A stretch of DNA of 64,000 nt from Flaccisagitta enflata (taxonomy: Eukaryota; Chaetognatha; Sagittoidea; Aphragmophora): positions 24,986,001-25,050,000 of the forward strand of contig OZ231128.1 of the NCBI GenBank assembly GCA_965153355.1, given 5' to 3'. Below, one piece after another: positions 44,908-55,452 of this stretch. The position numbers and the translations under genes were made by a program. The notes under the pieces were generated by a model. That model had not been told where the DNA came from, did no database searches, and saw only the letters and a list, made by a program, of their open reading frames with translations. How positions within the stretch are numbered: the stretch's first letter is position 1; each line of letters begins with the position of its first letter.

Positions 44908-45412
44908 CAGAGGAGAATATAAAGCAATGAAGGAGGGAAGGCGAGGTGAGACTGGGATCAGTCATGGAAAGTGTTACGGGGGTTGTTGTTTGGGAAATAG
45001 GTGGAGTGAGACAACCGACAAATGTGCAGAGGAGAATATAAAGCAATGAAAGAGAGAAGGCGAGTTGAGACTGGGAACAGTCACGGAAAGTGTTATGGGG
45101 GTTGTTGTTTGGGAAATAGGTGGAGTGTGACAACTGACAAATGTGCAGGGGAGAATATAAAGCAATGAAGGAGAGAAGGCGAGGTGAGTCTTGAGAGTGT
45201 TTTGGAAAGTGATATGGGGCTGTTTTATGGGTGTGTGTGGGGGGGGGGGTGCGACAAATGTGCAGAGGAGAATATTAGGCAATGAAGGGGAGGATGCAAT
45301 GGGAGTGTTATGGAAAGTGTTATGGGGGTTGTTGTTTTGGTGTTGGGGAGGGGGGGGGTGCCAAATGTGCAGAGAAGAATATGATAAAGCAATGAAGGAG
45401 AGGAGGCAAGGG
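44908..45412. repeat. About 115-bp tandem repeat, 4.5 units
   Basis: GCAGAGGAGAATATAAAGCA recurs at about 44911, 45027, 45147, 45260 and 45370, each followed by GTCATGGAAAGTGTTA and GGGGGTTGTTGTTTGG. Confidence 0.9.
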
Positions 45413-46074
45413 TAATTGGGGTTTAAGAGGGGGGAGGAAAGATTACATGGAGGAAAATATTAAAATCGAAGGCGACGAGTGTGGAGAGAAAGAGTGCTTG
45501 AGAAGAATGAAGGAATCGTGAAAGAGAAGAATATCTGTCTGTTTTTCTGTTTTTCTATCCATCTCTTTTTTCGCCAACCTGTATTTATATCTAAAACAAT
45601 GATTCTTACCTTCTGACAGCTTGGTTGTCTGTCTTTCTGTGTGTCTGTCTTTGCCACTCTCAACAGTACCTCACTCACTACTTTCTCTCACATTTTCATT
45701 CGACCATTCTTTCACAACACGGAAACAGAGAGAGAGAGAGACTATAAAACTCAAGTGCTTCCCTTTAAATCCCGTTCTTTGGCTCCTTAGAGAATGCTGG
45801 AAACGGCAGAAAGGGGAAACATTGGTTGTAGTGAAGACAGAGAAAAGAGAAAAGGGAAAAAATGTCCACGAACTGAGTTATGAACCTCGTCTCTAATACT
45901 TTGGATATCATCGGCAATTTCGCATTCCGCATTCACACAAATTGTCCAAATGATGAAAAGGACTTCGGAGAGAGAAAAATGATGATCGCAAACAGACTGT
46001 CTGAGACTGAATGCCCGTCTCGACACTCGTGCATGCGCATGCCAAACGCAAGTCAAGCGCATACCCTTCTTTTT
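45413..46074. other. Unassigned sequence
   Basis: No exon recognised. Confidence 0.4.
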
Positions 46075-46080
46075 TTGTCT

Positions 46081-46139
<59 letters not shown>

Positions 46140-46224
46140 CTCTTTGTTTGTTTGTTTGTTTGTTTGTTTGTTTGTTTGTTTGTTTGTTTCTTTTTTTCTT
46201 TCTCTTTTTCTAACTTTCTTTTTT

Positions 46225-46307
<83 letters not shown>

Positions 46308-46328
46308 CTTTTTCTTTCTTTCTCTTTT

Positions 46329-46388
<60 letters not shown>

Positions 46389-46510
46389 TCATACATACAT
46401 ACATACATACATACATACATACATACATACATACATACATACATACATACATACATACATACATACATACATTTATTCATTCATTCATTCGTTCACTCAT
46501 TCATTCATTC
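46075..46510. repeat. (CTTT)n-(GTTT)n-(CTTT)n-(ATAC)n-(ATTC)n compound microsatellite
   Basis: About 435 bp in five successive tetranucleotide blocks; the ATAC block (46390-46472) is almost perfect. Confidence 0.98.
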
Positions 46511-46680
46511 TTCCTTTCTTTCTTTTCACTGCTCTTTTTCTTGATTCTATCTTTCTTTCTTTCCTACACTTTCTTTTTTCTTTCTTTCCTTTCTCTACCC
46601 TAGCAAATTTCTTCTAACCTCATTCCAACATTCACTCAAACACGCTCCGGGAACGACTTATCCTACTTTTTCTGTCAGAA

Positions 46681-46683
<3 letters not shown>

Positions 46684-46727
<44 letters not shown>

Positions 46728-46728
46728 A
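46684..46728. repeat. (GA)n microsatellite
   Basis: About 18 units ending in a G run. Confidence 0.95.
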
Positions 46729-47090
46729 GAGTTGGTGATGGAGACTGCATTCATCTCAGAAATAGCGCTCCGTATTCTTGCGTAAGTTTCAGCAACTCTC
46801 AAACTTAACTTCTTTGTCACTCTTACTTTCCATCCGTGCGCTGTATGCTGTATGCTACTCGAGAAACGAGCCGCTAATTTCTTGAAAAGTGTGGATCTGT
46901 GCTCTTTTTTGAAGCCTGAATGATCACCGTTGTCTATACCTGCCGTTCTTCTCTTTTTCTTTTTATGTATTCAAAAGTTATCTTTGTCCTATTTGTTTTG
47001 TGCTACATGTATCTTCATGCGAATTAAATTGATGTATAGCGCAATTTAGCGCAATTTTGTACACCATAGTATACGAACAGATTAAAAGAA

Positions 47091-47235
47091 ACAAGGTCGG
47101 ATACACTGCAAATATCATTCGCGGACGGGTGGGCAGGGGCGGAAACGCGCGTTTTCGCACTTTCTCAACTCAATAACCCCGGACCGACTGAGGGCGGACA
47201 AAGCCTCTTGTAGAGTCGGTAGTCCCCGACTAAAA
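47091..47235 (+). repeat. R-family repeat copy, subfamily I
   Basis: AACAAGGTCGGATACACTGC, ATTCGCGGACGGGTGGGCAG, ending GTAGTCCCCGACTAAAAA. Confidence 0.85.
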
Positions 47236-47436
47236 AGAAAGAAAGAAAAAAGAAAGAAAGAAAGAAAAAGAAAGAAAGAAAGAAAGAAAGAAAGAAAAAG
47301 AAGAAAGAAGAAAGAAGAAAGAAAGAAGAAGAAGAAAGAAAGAAAAAAGAAGGAAAGAAAGAAAGAAAGGAAAAGAAAAAGAGTGAAAGAAGAAAGAGAG
47401 TGAAAGAAAAAAGAAAGGAGGAAAGGAAGAAGAAGA

Positions 47437-47485
<49 letters not shown>

Positions 47486-47499
47486 AAATGAAAGAAAAA

Positions 47500-47547
<48 letters not shown>

Positions 47548-47610
47548 AAAATAGAAAGAAAGAAAGAATGAGGAAAGAAAGAAAGAATGAAAAAAAGAAT
47601 GAAAGAGAGA
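47235..47610. repeat. (GAAA)n microsatellite growing from an R-family tail
   Basis: 375 bp of GAAA with GAAGAA, GGAAA and GAATGAA variants, contiguous with the preceding CTAAAAA. Confidence 0.97.
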
Positions 47611-47944
47611 AGAAAATGCCCAGTGTTCCAGTTTTCCCTTTTTCTCGCATTGAAGCTCAATGACTGACGTACAAACGCTCAAGGATTGTTTTGGTCGGTT
47701 ATGACGAAAGAATTTAGGTTGGTCACGTTTTGAATTTAGGTCGGCTTTTTTCTCTCTCAGTCGCATTTAGGTCGTTTAGGCTCATGTAAAAGGTCGTCAT
47801 TGAGAAGATCTTTCTAGGGTTTGTTGTTGTCAATTTGAGACGTTTGAGCCATCGTATGCTTGAAACGCTCGAAGGCTAGACCCCATTTTCCTCGAATTCG
47901 AAGGCTAAGCTTCTTTCCATCTCGGGTTTTGTGATGGTCAATGG

Positions 47945-48028
47945 CGTGGGGGAAGGGGGGGGGGAGGGAAGGGGGGAAGCAGGGGGGAAGGGGGGAAAGG
48001 GGGGAGGGAGAAGGGGAAGGGGGGATGG
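47945..48028. repeat. G-rich tract
   Basis: Runs of four to ten G separated by A or GA over about 80 bp; potential G-quadruplex on plus. Confidence 0.8.
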
Positions 48029-48179
48029 TATGACGGGTTGAAACTGATACAGGCTGAAAGATGAAATATTTTGGCACCTTTTGGAACAAAGCAAAGCGCT
48101 TTTGAACCAATAGAAATGGGATGACAAAGAGAATTAAACAAAAGCTGATTTCTCCGTCCTTCATAGGTTACAAGAAAGA

Positions 48180-48255
48180 GTAAGTAAGAGCGCCTGTGAC
48201 AGACTGACCGACGGACCAATGGACTAAAGGACGGATGGACAAAGTGACTTGTAAT
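48180..48255 (+). repeat. R-family fragment
   Basis: GACTGACCGACGGACC, GGACGGATGGACAAAGTG, no terminal hairpin. Confidence 0.4.
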
Positions 48256-48346
48256 ATAACATAACCAGGTTATTAACCATGTGACTACCTTATTATCATT
48301 TGCTTGTTTGTTGTTAACTGAACTGCTACCCGTGAACACAATCATG

Positions 48347-49120
48347 TACACCGTCTTTAGATCTAATTGAAAAATGTTAAACCTTTATGATTCCTAAACT
48401 ACCAGAGTAAAAGTTTTCAAATTTTCAGTGAACATTGCTGATATGTGACGGTCTTGTTGTGGAAAACCTTAGATAAGCATCAGCAAACATGAGCCGCCAG
48501 TACTGAATAATTGGAGCACAGCAAAGCACTGATAGAATCGGTCTTTTAAGCCTTGATAAATTTTTCCTCCGCTTTTTTCAAAGGAGCCGTCTTTTTCTGC
48601 TTGCCCTTTCCACCAAATCAAACTAAAATGTTGGCATTGGTAACAATTGATTGGTAACTAGTTGTAGAAGGCACATTTGCTGAAAACTTTGAGAAAAAAT
48701 AGATACTGAGCGGAAATTTTCGGTGATTTTCTAAAAAATCATGAGTGGCAAACATAAAAATCACTATAATTCTTTCAGAACAGAATAAATAAATTTTCAA
48801 GCTAAATGGAAGTATTTGAATGTTCATCATTAGTCTAAAAGTGTTTTTGGGGTTCTTGTTTAATTCCTTTGGACTTAATAAGCAGCAAAAAAACAGCTTC
48901 TTCTAAAAGATGATGAAAAAAAGTTTATTTTGCTTAAAAAAAGACATTTTTTCAGGCTTTTGCTGTACCCCAATTACTTACTATCTATGTCGAGGCTTTT
49001 ACATAACAAAACCGTCACATGTTAGCAATGTTCACTGAAAATTTGAAGACTTTTTGCCTGGTAGTTTAGGAGTTATAAAGGTTTAACATTTTTCAAATCG
49101 ATCTAAAGACGGTGTATATT
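48347..49120. mobile_element. TIR element, about 115-bp arms
   Basis: ACACCGTCTTTAGATCTAAT, GTTAAACCTTTATGA, TTTTCAGTGAACATTGCT on the left and their inverses at 49005-49116. The interior is about 540 bp and non-coding. Confidence 0.8.
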
Positions 49121-49293
49121 ACCATGGACTTGAAAACACGCAACAGAAATGTGAAGAAAGGAAAGCCGATGAAGAATTAATGGAATTCAAACAGCAATTG
49201 GATCCCCGCCTTCAATGAAAGTCGTTATCAAAAGACGAAATCATGAAACTCTTTCGATATAAAAAATTGCGGCTATGACCATTGAACAAATCA

Positions 49294-49553
49294 TAGGGGG
49301 CGTTTCTAGTCAGAGACGATCGCGTTTTGAACGGGCTACTCGGTCGCTCGCTACGTTAGTTTGCTCGCACCGCTCACTCCACTCACTCGCTTCGCTTCGC
49401 TATGCTTGCTTTGCTCGCTCGCTCCTTTCAGGGGCTCGCTCACTCACTTCGCTCACTCCCTCGTGGGACAGTTGAAATTCTTGAATATGTGTTCACACTG
49501 TTATAGCGTTTCAAGAGAACAAACGCGTTTTTCATCTTCACTAGAAACACGCC
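49294..49553 (+). mobile_element. GGGCGT-MITE, complete, flanked by a 16-bp direct repeat
   Basis: GGGGGCGTTTCTAGTCAGAG and ATCGCGTTTTGAACGGGC on the left, TTTTTCATCTTCACTAGAAA CACGCCC on the right. CCATTGAACAAATCAT occurs immediately outside on both sides (49278-49293 and 49560-49575). Confidence 0.85.
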
Positions 49554-50083
49554 CTAAGTCCATTGAACAAATCATTGTGCCATTTCCCGTTATCTAAAAT
49601 GGAAATCTGAATCGAAATATACCTAGCAAAGAGAAAGAGAATAAAACCTATTATTTACTATCTGCCACATTCATCTTATGCGGAATTATGTATACACAGC
49701 TCATATAACACATGATAGGATTATCTACATATTAAATCGTTGTATTCACTGATGCAAAATTCCGGGTTGCTTTTGGGATTTGGATCTGGACATAACCATG
49801 AATCGGTTTTGACAGATTAAATGGACGTGACTAAGGATTCCAAGATTGATATGACTGAGAACTCTTCTATTGGGGATTGATGTTCGGATTCGTATTCGGA
49901 TCTTTGCTCTACAGCTACACAGAGCTATGGAAGATTCTTTATTGCATTATGATTCATGCTCCAATATGTAACTTACGTCATAACAGCCTATGTAAGAACA
50001 GAAATCATTAGTATCAATTGCGTCAGAACAGAATTCTCCAGAACAAAATGCGTCAGAACCGAATACGTCAGCATCATTTCTGA

Positions 50084-50263
50084 TTATTCCTTACTTTCGA
50101 TTTCTTGTTTCGCCATTTTTGTCGACTTTCTCTCAATCTTATCATCTTTGCGCAAAATTGGATTACGAGCAACCAAAGAAATGATAGCATCAATGACACC
50201 CTTGCAAATCGATGCGGAATAAGAAGTGCATTTCGTCAAGAAGAAAAAACTAGTATGCATCAT
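50084..50263 (-). CDS. Small ORF or first exon, unknown product
   Basis: 59 codons from ATG to TAA. Reads KCTSYSASICKGVIDAIISL, then VARNPILRKDDKIERKSTK and MAKQEIESKE, a hydrophobic start passing into a charged helix. A good donor (GAAA|GTAAGG) lies six codons before the stop, so this may be exon 1 of a spliced gene. A short possible continuation lies at about 49740-49790 (NPKSNPEFCISEYNDLICR with a stop). Composition looks real, but there is no recognisable family. Neighbours are a MITE and an imperfect (TCAGAACAGAAT)n repeat. Confidence 0.35.
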   Translation of the reverse strand: MMHTSFFFLTKCTSYSASICKGVIDAIISLVARNPILRKDDKIERKSTKMAKQEIESKE

Positions 50264-50668
50264 ATGATATCATATGTATCATATTTACATATGATCCAAT
50301 TGTTCAAATGACATGATATCGACACACCTACCCTAAAGTGACCTTACTTGACAGCTAGCATAATTGCAAGCCAGCTAAATAATATGGCCACCTTATGTAT
50401 TCAAGAGAATTTCAACATCTGATGCTGCTATTAGCACAAATCTCAGAAACTTTTTTTTCAAATTGCATGTCACGCGACCCTAAAACTATCTATGTCTCTC
50501 GATTGGCCCATGAGACAGCTTTCCTCCTGATGGGTGTCAAGAAACCAATGAATTCTATCTGCTAAACGCGGATTTTTGCTATTGCCAGTGTTAGAAAAAA
50601 CAACATTTTTAACATATGATCAATAAGGACCCTGTTTTGGAAAAGGTTGACCGATTTGACTTTTACAG

Positions 50669-50847
50669 ACTCTGTCGAAGAACACTTATACAATTGCATA
50701 TGTTGTAAATTTTGTGCTATTTTCGTAAATCAGATTCATTCATTCAACTTTCAAGGCCAGTCGGCCACCGACTCCAAAAAGAAGCATCAGATGAATAAAT
50801 GTAATTTGATTTCCTACGATGATAACAGCCGTGATTCCTATTTATAA
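50669..50847 (+). CDS. Candidate terminal exon, PAN/apple-like
   Basis: After a strong acceptor (TTTGACTTTTACAG) a phase-1 plus-strand frame runs to TAA at 50845-50847. It reads SVEEHLYNCICCKFCAIFV, HSFNFQGQ, and NKCNLISYDDNSRDSYL. The order C..C..C, S-FNF, C-L is reminiscent of PAN/apple domains (extracellular protein- or sugar-binding modules), in which Cys pairs bracket a short helix. The upstream exons were not found. It lies about 1 kb before the serpin on the same strand but is not part of it. Confidence 0.35.
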
Positions 50848-51837
50848 GCAGATTCTTTTGGATCCATTTTAGAAATTCTTGGTTTGATTGTTCTTAAAAG
50901 TCTATAGCTCTACTTTGTGCGAAAACCGGCGAAGGTAAGAACACAAAAGAATTTAATGCTTTTAACTGTTTTTATTTTAATTTACCCAGTAACATACTGG
51001 GTAAAAGAAGATCAACCCCCCTCCCCCACAAATAGAAGAAAAAAAAACGCTTTAGATACTTACAAGGGACTGTAACTGTAACTGTAACTGTCAACGCAAG
51101 ATTGTCGGGAAGGTTGTTTTCAAGGATGTTCACATTTGAATCTCCTGTTCATCGCGGAAAAGATTGTGACCATTTCCATAAATTCCATCATGGATGAGAA
51201 CTTTCAAAGCTGGTGGTAATGCATCTCAGATAATCAACACTTTCAGCTACTCCTCTGGTTGTGCACTTAAAAAGAATTCCAATACAGCATTTTATTCTCT
51301 TTTCATCCTGAAACTTGACTAACTTTTTTAGGTCCCAAATTCTAAGATCTAATCTTGCCAAAGCTAAGACAATATGAGCTTCGCCCACACAACGAGTGTT
51401 CTGAGGTTTCTCCCGTATGCAAAGGAAGTTATCTCAGGAGAGAAATGGTCACATTATATCCGCGAGGGGGACGAGATTCGGTTTTGACAATTCTTCAAGA
51501 CAGTTCAAACCCTCATGAATTCATTATGTACTAAAGGAGTATTTTGTAGAAAGTGAACTCATTTAAAAGTCATTGTCTACGCATTTTCTGTATGTAGCTG
51601 TCATGTTAGTCTACTTATTGCAAAATTGACCACTTCTGATGCTCATATCATTTATTTTGCCCATGGAAACCATGTGGAATAACTATCATTTTTTTTTTAG
51701 TTCTTAACAACTTTTAAATAGCAAACCTGATGCGAAAATGAATATTTTATTAGTTTTTGAAAGGGTGTCTAAACATTTTCAGTAAGTCCCACACGAAATT
51801 GACCTAAAACTTAAATCCTCTAATAGTTTGATCTGCG
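50848..51837. other. Region upstream of the serpin gene
   Basis: Contains CTGTAACTGTAACTGTAACTG (51069-51092) and a decaying minus-strand open stretch at 51188-51388. No promoter motif I would defend. Confidence 0.35.
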
Positions 51838-52055
51838 ATGGAGACGGAATTGGCTTCGGAGGTTTTGACAGATGTGGGATTCGATCTCTTTCGTCAAATC
51901 AGCGCAACAATTCCTCAAACGGAAAACGTCTTCGTCTGCACTTATGGCATCTTATCAGCGCTCGCTTTACTGTTACTCGACGCCACGGGCCCAGCCAAAC
52001 AAGAATTGCTCTCGTTTTTCAACATAGATGGAAATGAAACGGCGTTTCATGAAAG
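51838..52055 (+). CDS. Serpin exon 1
   Basis: ATG at 51838, donor GAAAG|GTACAG, phase 2 end. Covers helices A-C; ends ...NIDGNETAFHE. Confidence 0.75.
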
Positions 52056-52070
52056 GTACAGTGCAGTCAC

Positions 52071-52127
<57 letters not shown>

Positions 52128-55100
52128 GAAAGAGAGAGAGAACTATCCTTATTTCATATGACATGTTCTAATCTCAAACCTCTCAGTTTTGCTCGTGTAG
52201 CTGGAAATATGTCGGATACACATTGGTCAGTTGACAACGGATTCTTTATTCAACAAAACGTTGCTGACATTGATGTCTCCAAGTTCCATTCATCGAACAA
52301 GGAAAACGTTGATTTTGGCTCTTCAACGGAAGCTCTGGTAATTAAGTAGGTGGTCAGCGGTACCCGTGCCCTGCTTGAGTAGTGTGTGATTTAAGTTGAG
52401 GGGGAGCAGGTGACAAAGTCCTGTAGAACACAGGAGGAATCAGTCAGTCCGTCCGTACGTACGTCTGTCGGTTTGTCCCCTCTGTCCCATACTCAGGGCT
52501 CCGTCTCATTTAGGCCTATTCTGACCCAAATTCTGCCAAATAGCCCAAATCCAAGCAACATGGTCCAAATCTGAATAAAATTGCCCAAATCCAAGCATAA
52601 TTGCCCAAATCCAAGCATAATGGCCTAAATCCAAGCATAATAGCCCAAATCCAAGCATAATGACTCAAATCCAAGCAAAATGGCCCACATTTGGACAGAA
52701 TCTAGGTATCGGATTTGGGCGATTATGCTTGCATTTGGCCCATTTTGCTTAGATTTGGACCATATTGCTTGGATTGGGACTATTAGGCAGAATTTGGGTC
52801 AGAATAAGCCCCAAAGGAGACGAAGCCCTGAGGATGGGGGCATGGGGCAGGGGGGGACGGACGGACAGACAGACGGACTTACATATGTACGGACAGATGG
52901 ACAGATTCCCCCTATGTTCTACAGGACTTCGTGCCCTTTGGGGCCGCTGCCCAAAAAGTCGTATTACGTAATTCGACTTTCGTTCTCAAAAGGATGATTT
53001 GGGTTCTCTCCGCTTGAGAAACGTTCATTATCATCGAGAATGGGAAATTTTCAGGGCACGATAAAAGACTGGCTTCAAAATGTCTCCGAAGAAGATAATC
53101 CTCATCGGTTGAAGCATCGACATTTCGATCCAACGACTGTCGCGTTGCTCCTCAACGTTGCGCGACTCAAAACCTCGTGGCTAAAAAGATTAAAGCCCGC
53201 GATCCTCGAAGGTCGACAGTTTTTCGTGCCTCAATCTTTCGCCCGCGCCCATGTTGAAACGGATCTGATGGAAATCCACTTTGACGATCCACAATTGAAC
53301 GTCTTGATTGATGATGACAAATTTCGCGAAATTCAATTATCAGGTCAAATACAAATACACTGTATATACTACCTTGGCGGAAAAAATATTCCAACCTGTG
53401 ACAAAAACGTATTCATTGGCGTTAAAAATCAGTTACAAATCCTTCAATGATTAGTGACAGTGTGAGCTCCTTTTGACTGAATCATGTCACCCTCAATTAG
53501 AGGGCGGTGCTATATGTGTTGGGGACCCATAAAGTGACGATATCATCCAAACTCGACAACCAAACCTTGGTGGTACATCATTCCTAACTATCCAGACCCC
53601 CACCTGGGTAGGAATTCCCCCTAAAGGGTCGGCGCATCATGGATACATATCATTACCACTTGACTACCGATTTTTGAGGAAAAAAAGGTCTTTTTTCTAC
53701 ATAACAGTTCTTTTAAACTGATGTTGCATACAGAAAAGACTTCAAAATCATTTCAAGGCGAGTGAATGAGATGAGCAACGTACAGTGCAATGTTTAATCA
53801 TGTCTACAACTTTAAGATTGCTGTGAATTGCTGCAATTCTACTACGATATTGCAGCAATTTCAATCAGGGCCGCCCTTAGTTGGGGAAGCGATTTGTAGA
53901 GCTTCTCAGGGTACTCTGGAGTGAAGGGTTTCCAGATGTTTCTCGTGATTTTTTTATCTCTTCTTTCGCTACATTTAGACTCCAAAAGACTCATCGAATC
54001 GTATAAAAATTGGTGACTTAATTGAAGCCCTTAGAATCTGCAGGCTGGCAGCACAAACCACATCTGTCCAGCTTAAGGCGTTTAGAAGTGATAAGAAAAG
54101 AGTGAAGTAATATCATCAGAGGATTGTGTAGAAATGGCAAAAGCGAATTTGAAGTATTTCAATCAAAGTTGGATAACTTTTGAACGCATAGAGCTAGAGG
54201 GATGTGGTTCGCGTCAACCTCTTGCAAATTTGAAGAGCTTTGATTGTCTCAGCGATTTTTTGATGTTCGATTGATTCTAACCCGAGATATACCTGCATGT
54301 AAACGCTGGTTTGGGGGGCTTTTGGGCCTGATTTGGGGTCTGAGAGGCCTAACTATTCTTATTTCGTGCCCAACAGATGACTATTCGTTGGTGGCGATAA
54401 AGCCTTCAGTTGCCAACTACAATGACAAAAGTCTCGCTTCATTGGAAAAAGGGTTGAATGGATCAAATTTCCGAGCTATCAGCTCCCGACTTCGACCAAA
54501 TAAAGTGATCAAGAGAGCTGTTTTCCCCAAATTCAACTTAGATTTTGAAACGGATCTCGAGAACGTGTTGAGGTAAGGGGGCGTTTCTAGTCAGAGACAA
54601 TCGCGTTTTCAACGGGCCACTTGGTCGCTCGCTACGTTCGTTCGCTTGCACCGCTCCGCTAACTTGCTCAGCAGCGCTATGCTTGCTTCACTTTCTTGCT
54701 CTGTTCACGGGCTCGCTCATTCACTTCGCTCACTCCCTCATGGGACAGTTGAAATTCTTGAAAATGTGATAACGCTGTTAACGTGTTCAATGGGAACAAA
54801 CACATTTTTCATCTTCACTGAAAACACGCCCCACAGGTCGATGGGAGTTGGTTCCATTTTCGCCAACGATTCCGTCAGTTCCGCCGCCGCCCCTTCGCTG
54901 GCTGCCTCCAGAGTCATCATCCATCGGCTCGTCGACCACATTCTCTTTTCTTTCCTTTCCCCTCTCAATTGGCTTTTCTCTTCTCTTCTTTCGTCATTTT
55001 TCACTCTTTTTTCGCTGCCATTTCCCCCAACAAATGGCGTCTTACCGCAACTCACTCACGACTTGGATAACAGTCACCTCACCAATTCTTCTTCTTCATC

Positions 55101-55452
55101 GGCATCCATCACCACACTCACGACGGATGGTCCATTACCCACACACATGACGCACGAACATCCTATACATGTAGAGAAGGAAGAGGAAAAGGAGGAAGAA
55201 GAGCAGGTGGAAAAAGAAAAAGAGGAGGTAGAAGAAAAAGACAAAGGCGAGGAACAGAATAAAGATATTTTCTTGTCGAAAATCATCCACAAAGCTTCAG
55301 TAGCTTTTGATCTCGAAGCGGCCCTGACCAATGAGAGTGCAACCAACTACATTGTTCTGGAATATATTTCGCCCTTTCTCTTTATAGTCATTCATCGACC
55401 AACGAGAATTCCCATTTTCATCGGTCGATTTGTCAATCCTGAACAAAAGTGA
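51838..55452 (+). CDS. Serpin-family protein (five-exon gene), divergent
   Basis: Five exons join into 490 codons including stop (489 aa; serpins are usually 370-420). The fold is recognisable from end to end: helix A and strand 6B (DVGFDLFRQI...NVFVCTYGILSALALLL), helix D to strand 2A (WSVDNGFFIQQNV...VDFG), helix F end and strand 3A (GTIKDWLQNV; TVALLLNVARLKTSW), the s3A-s3C region (EIQLSDDYSLVAIKP), strand s3B (AVFPKFNLDFETDLENVLRS), s5A (SKIIHKASVAFDLEA) and the C-terminal FLFIVIH.PTR.PIFIGRFVNP. No signal peptide, so probably intracellular. Oddities: about 12 residues of helix F are missing at the exon 2-3 join, about 135 extra residues lie before s5A, and the reactive loop is short without a normal hinge. 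It is probably non-inhibitory, or a decaying copy. Confidence 0.8.
52070..52142. repeat. (GA)n microsatellite filling serpin intron 1
   Basis: About 70 bp of GA/AAAGA in a 131-bp intron. Confidence 0.95.
52187..52337 (+). CDS. Serpin exon 2
   Basis: Acceptor AAACCTCTCAG, donor CTCTG|GTAATT, phase 2 to 0. Ends DFGSSTEAL. The frame continues VIK then TAG inside the intron, and VIK would fit the INKW start of helix F. Confidence 0.75.
52351..52962. mobile_element. TIR-minisatellite element in serpin intron 2
   Basis: Left GGTCAGCGGTACCCGTGCCC and AAGTCCTGTAGAACACAGG; right TTCTACAGGACTTCGTGCCC and GGGGCCGCTGCCCAAAAAG. Interior units CCAAATCCAAGCATAATNGC of 20-21 bp, present in both orientations. 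Occupies about 610 of 717 intron bases and begins 13 bp after the donor. Confidence 0.85.
53055..53343 (+). CDS. Serpin exon 3
   Basis: Acceptor GGAAATTTTCAG, donor TCAG|GTCAAA, phase 0 to 1. Covers helix F end to s3C (GTIKDWLQNVSEEDNPHRLK ... DDDKFREIQLS). Confidence 0.75.
53344..54376. other. Serpin intron 3
   Basis: 1033 bp. Nothing recognised apart from weak similarity of 54150-54250 to 56700-57000 (AACTTTTGAACGCATAGAGC; AATTTGAAGAGCTTTGA). Confidence 0.5.
54377..54572 (+). CDS. Serpin exon 4
   Basis: Acceptor TGCCCAACAG, donor TTGAG|GTAAGG, phase 1 to 2. Covers DDYSLVAIKPSVANYNDKSL to DFETDLENVL. Confidence 0.8.
54573..54836 (+). mobile_element. Serpin intron 4 made of a GGGCGT-MITE
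   Basis: The 264-bp intron is GTAAG, then GGGGCGTTTCTAGTCAGAG to CTTCACTGAAAACACGCCCC, then ACAG. The interior matches 49294-49553 throughout (AACGGGCCACTTGGTCGC, CTCCCTCATGGGACAGTTG, GAACAAACACATTTTTC). Exon bases flanking the intron read AG before and GT after. Confidence 0.9.
54837..55452 (+). CDS. Serpin exon 5, with large insertion and C-terminus
   Basis: Starts G TCG ATG (S-M-G-V-G-S-I-F), ends TGA at 55450-55452. Between SIFANDSVSS and DIFLSKIIHK lie about 135 residues: a hydrophobic Phe/Leu/Ser stretch from a pyrimidine-rich block, a Ser/Thr segment, then an acidic EKEEEKEEEEQVEKEKEE run. An unrecognised intron within it is possible, but the frame is open throughout. Confidence 0.75.

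Noticed and set aside
43268-45412. CRISPR-like regularly spaced repeats
   Set aside because: Units are head-to-tail tandem repeats with no unique spacers in a eukaryotic sequence.
51188-51388. 66-codon minus-strand frame, and an overlapping one with LPPALKVLIHDG
   Set aside because: Two frames compete, with in-frame stops between the attractive parts. Looks like decayed coding sequence at best.
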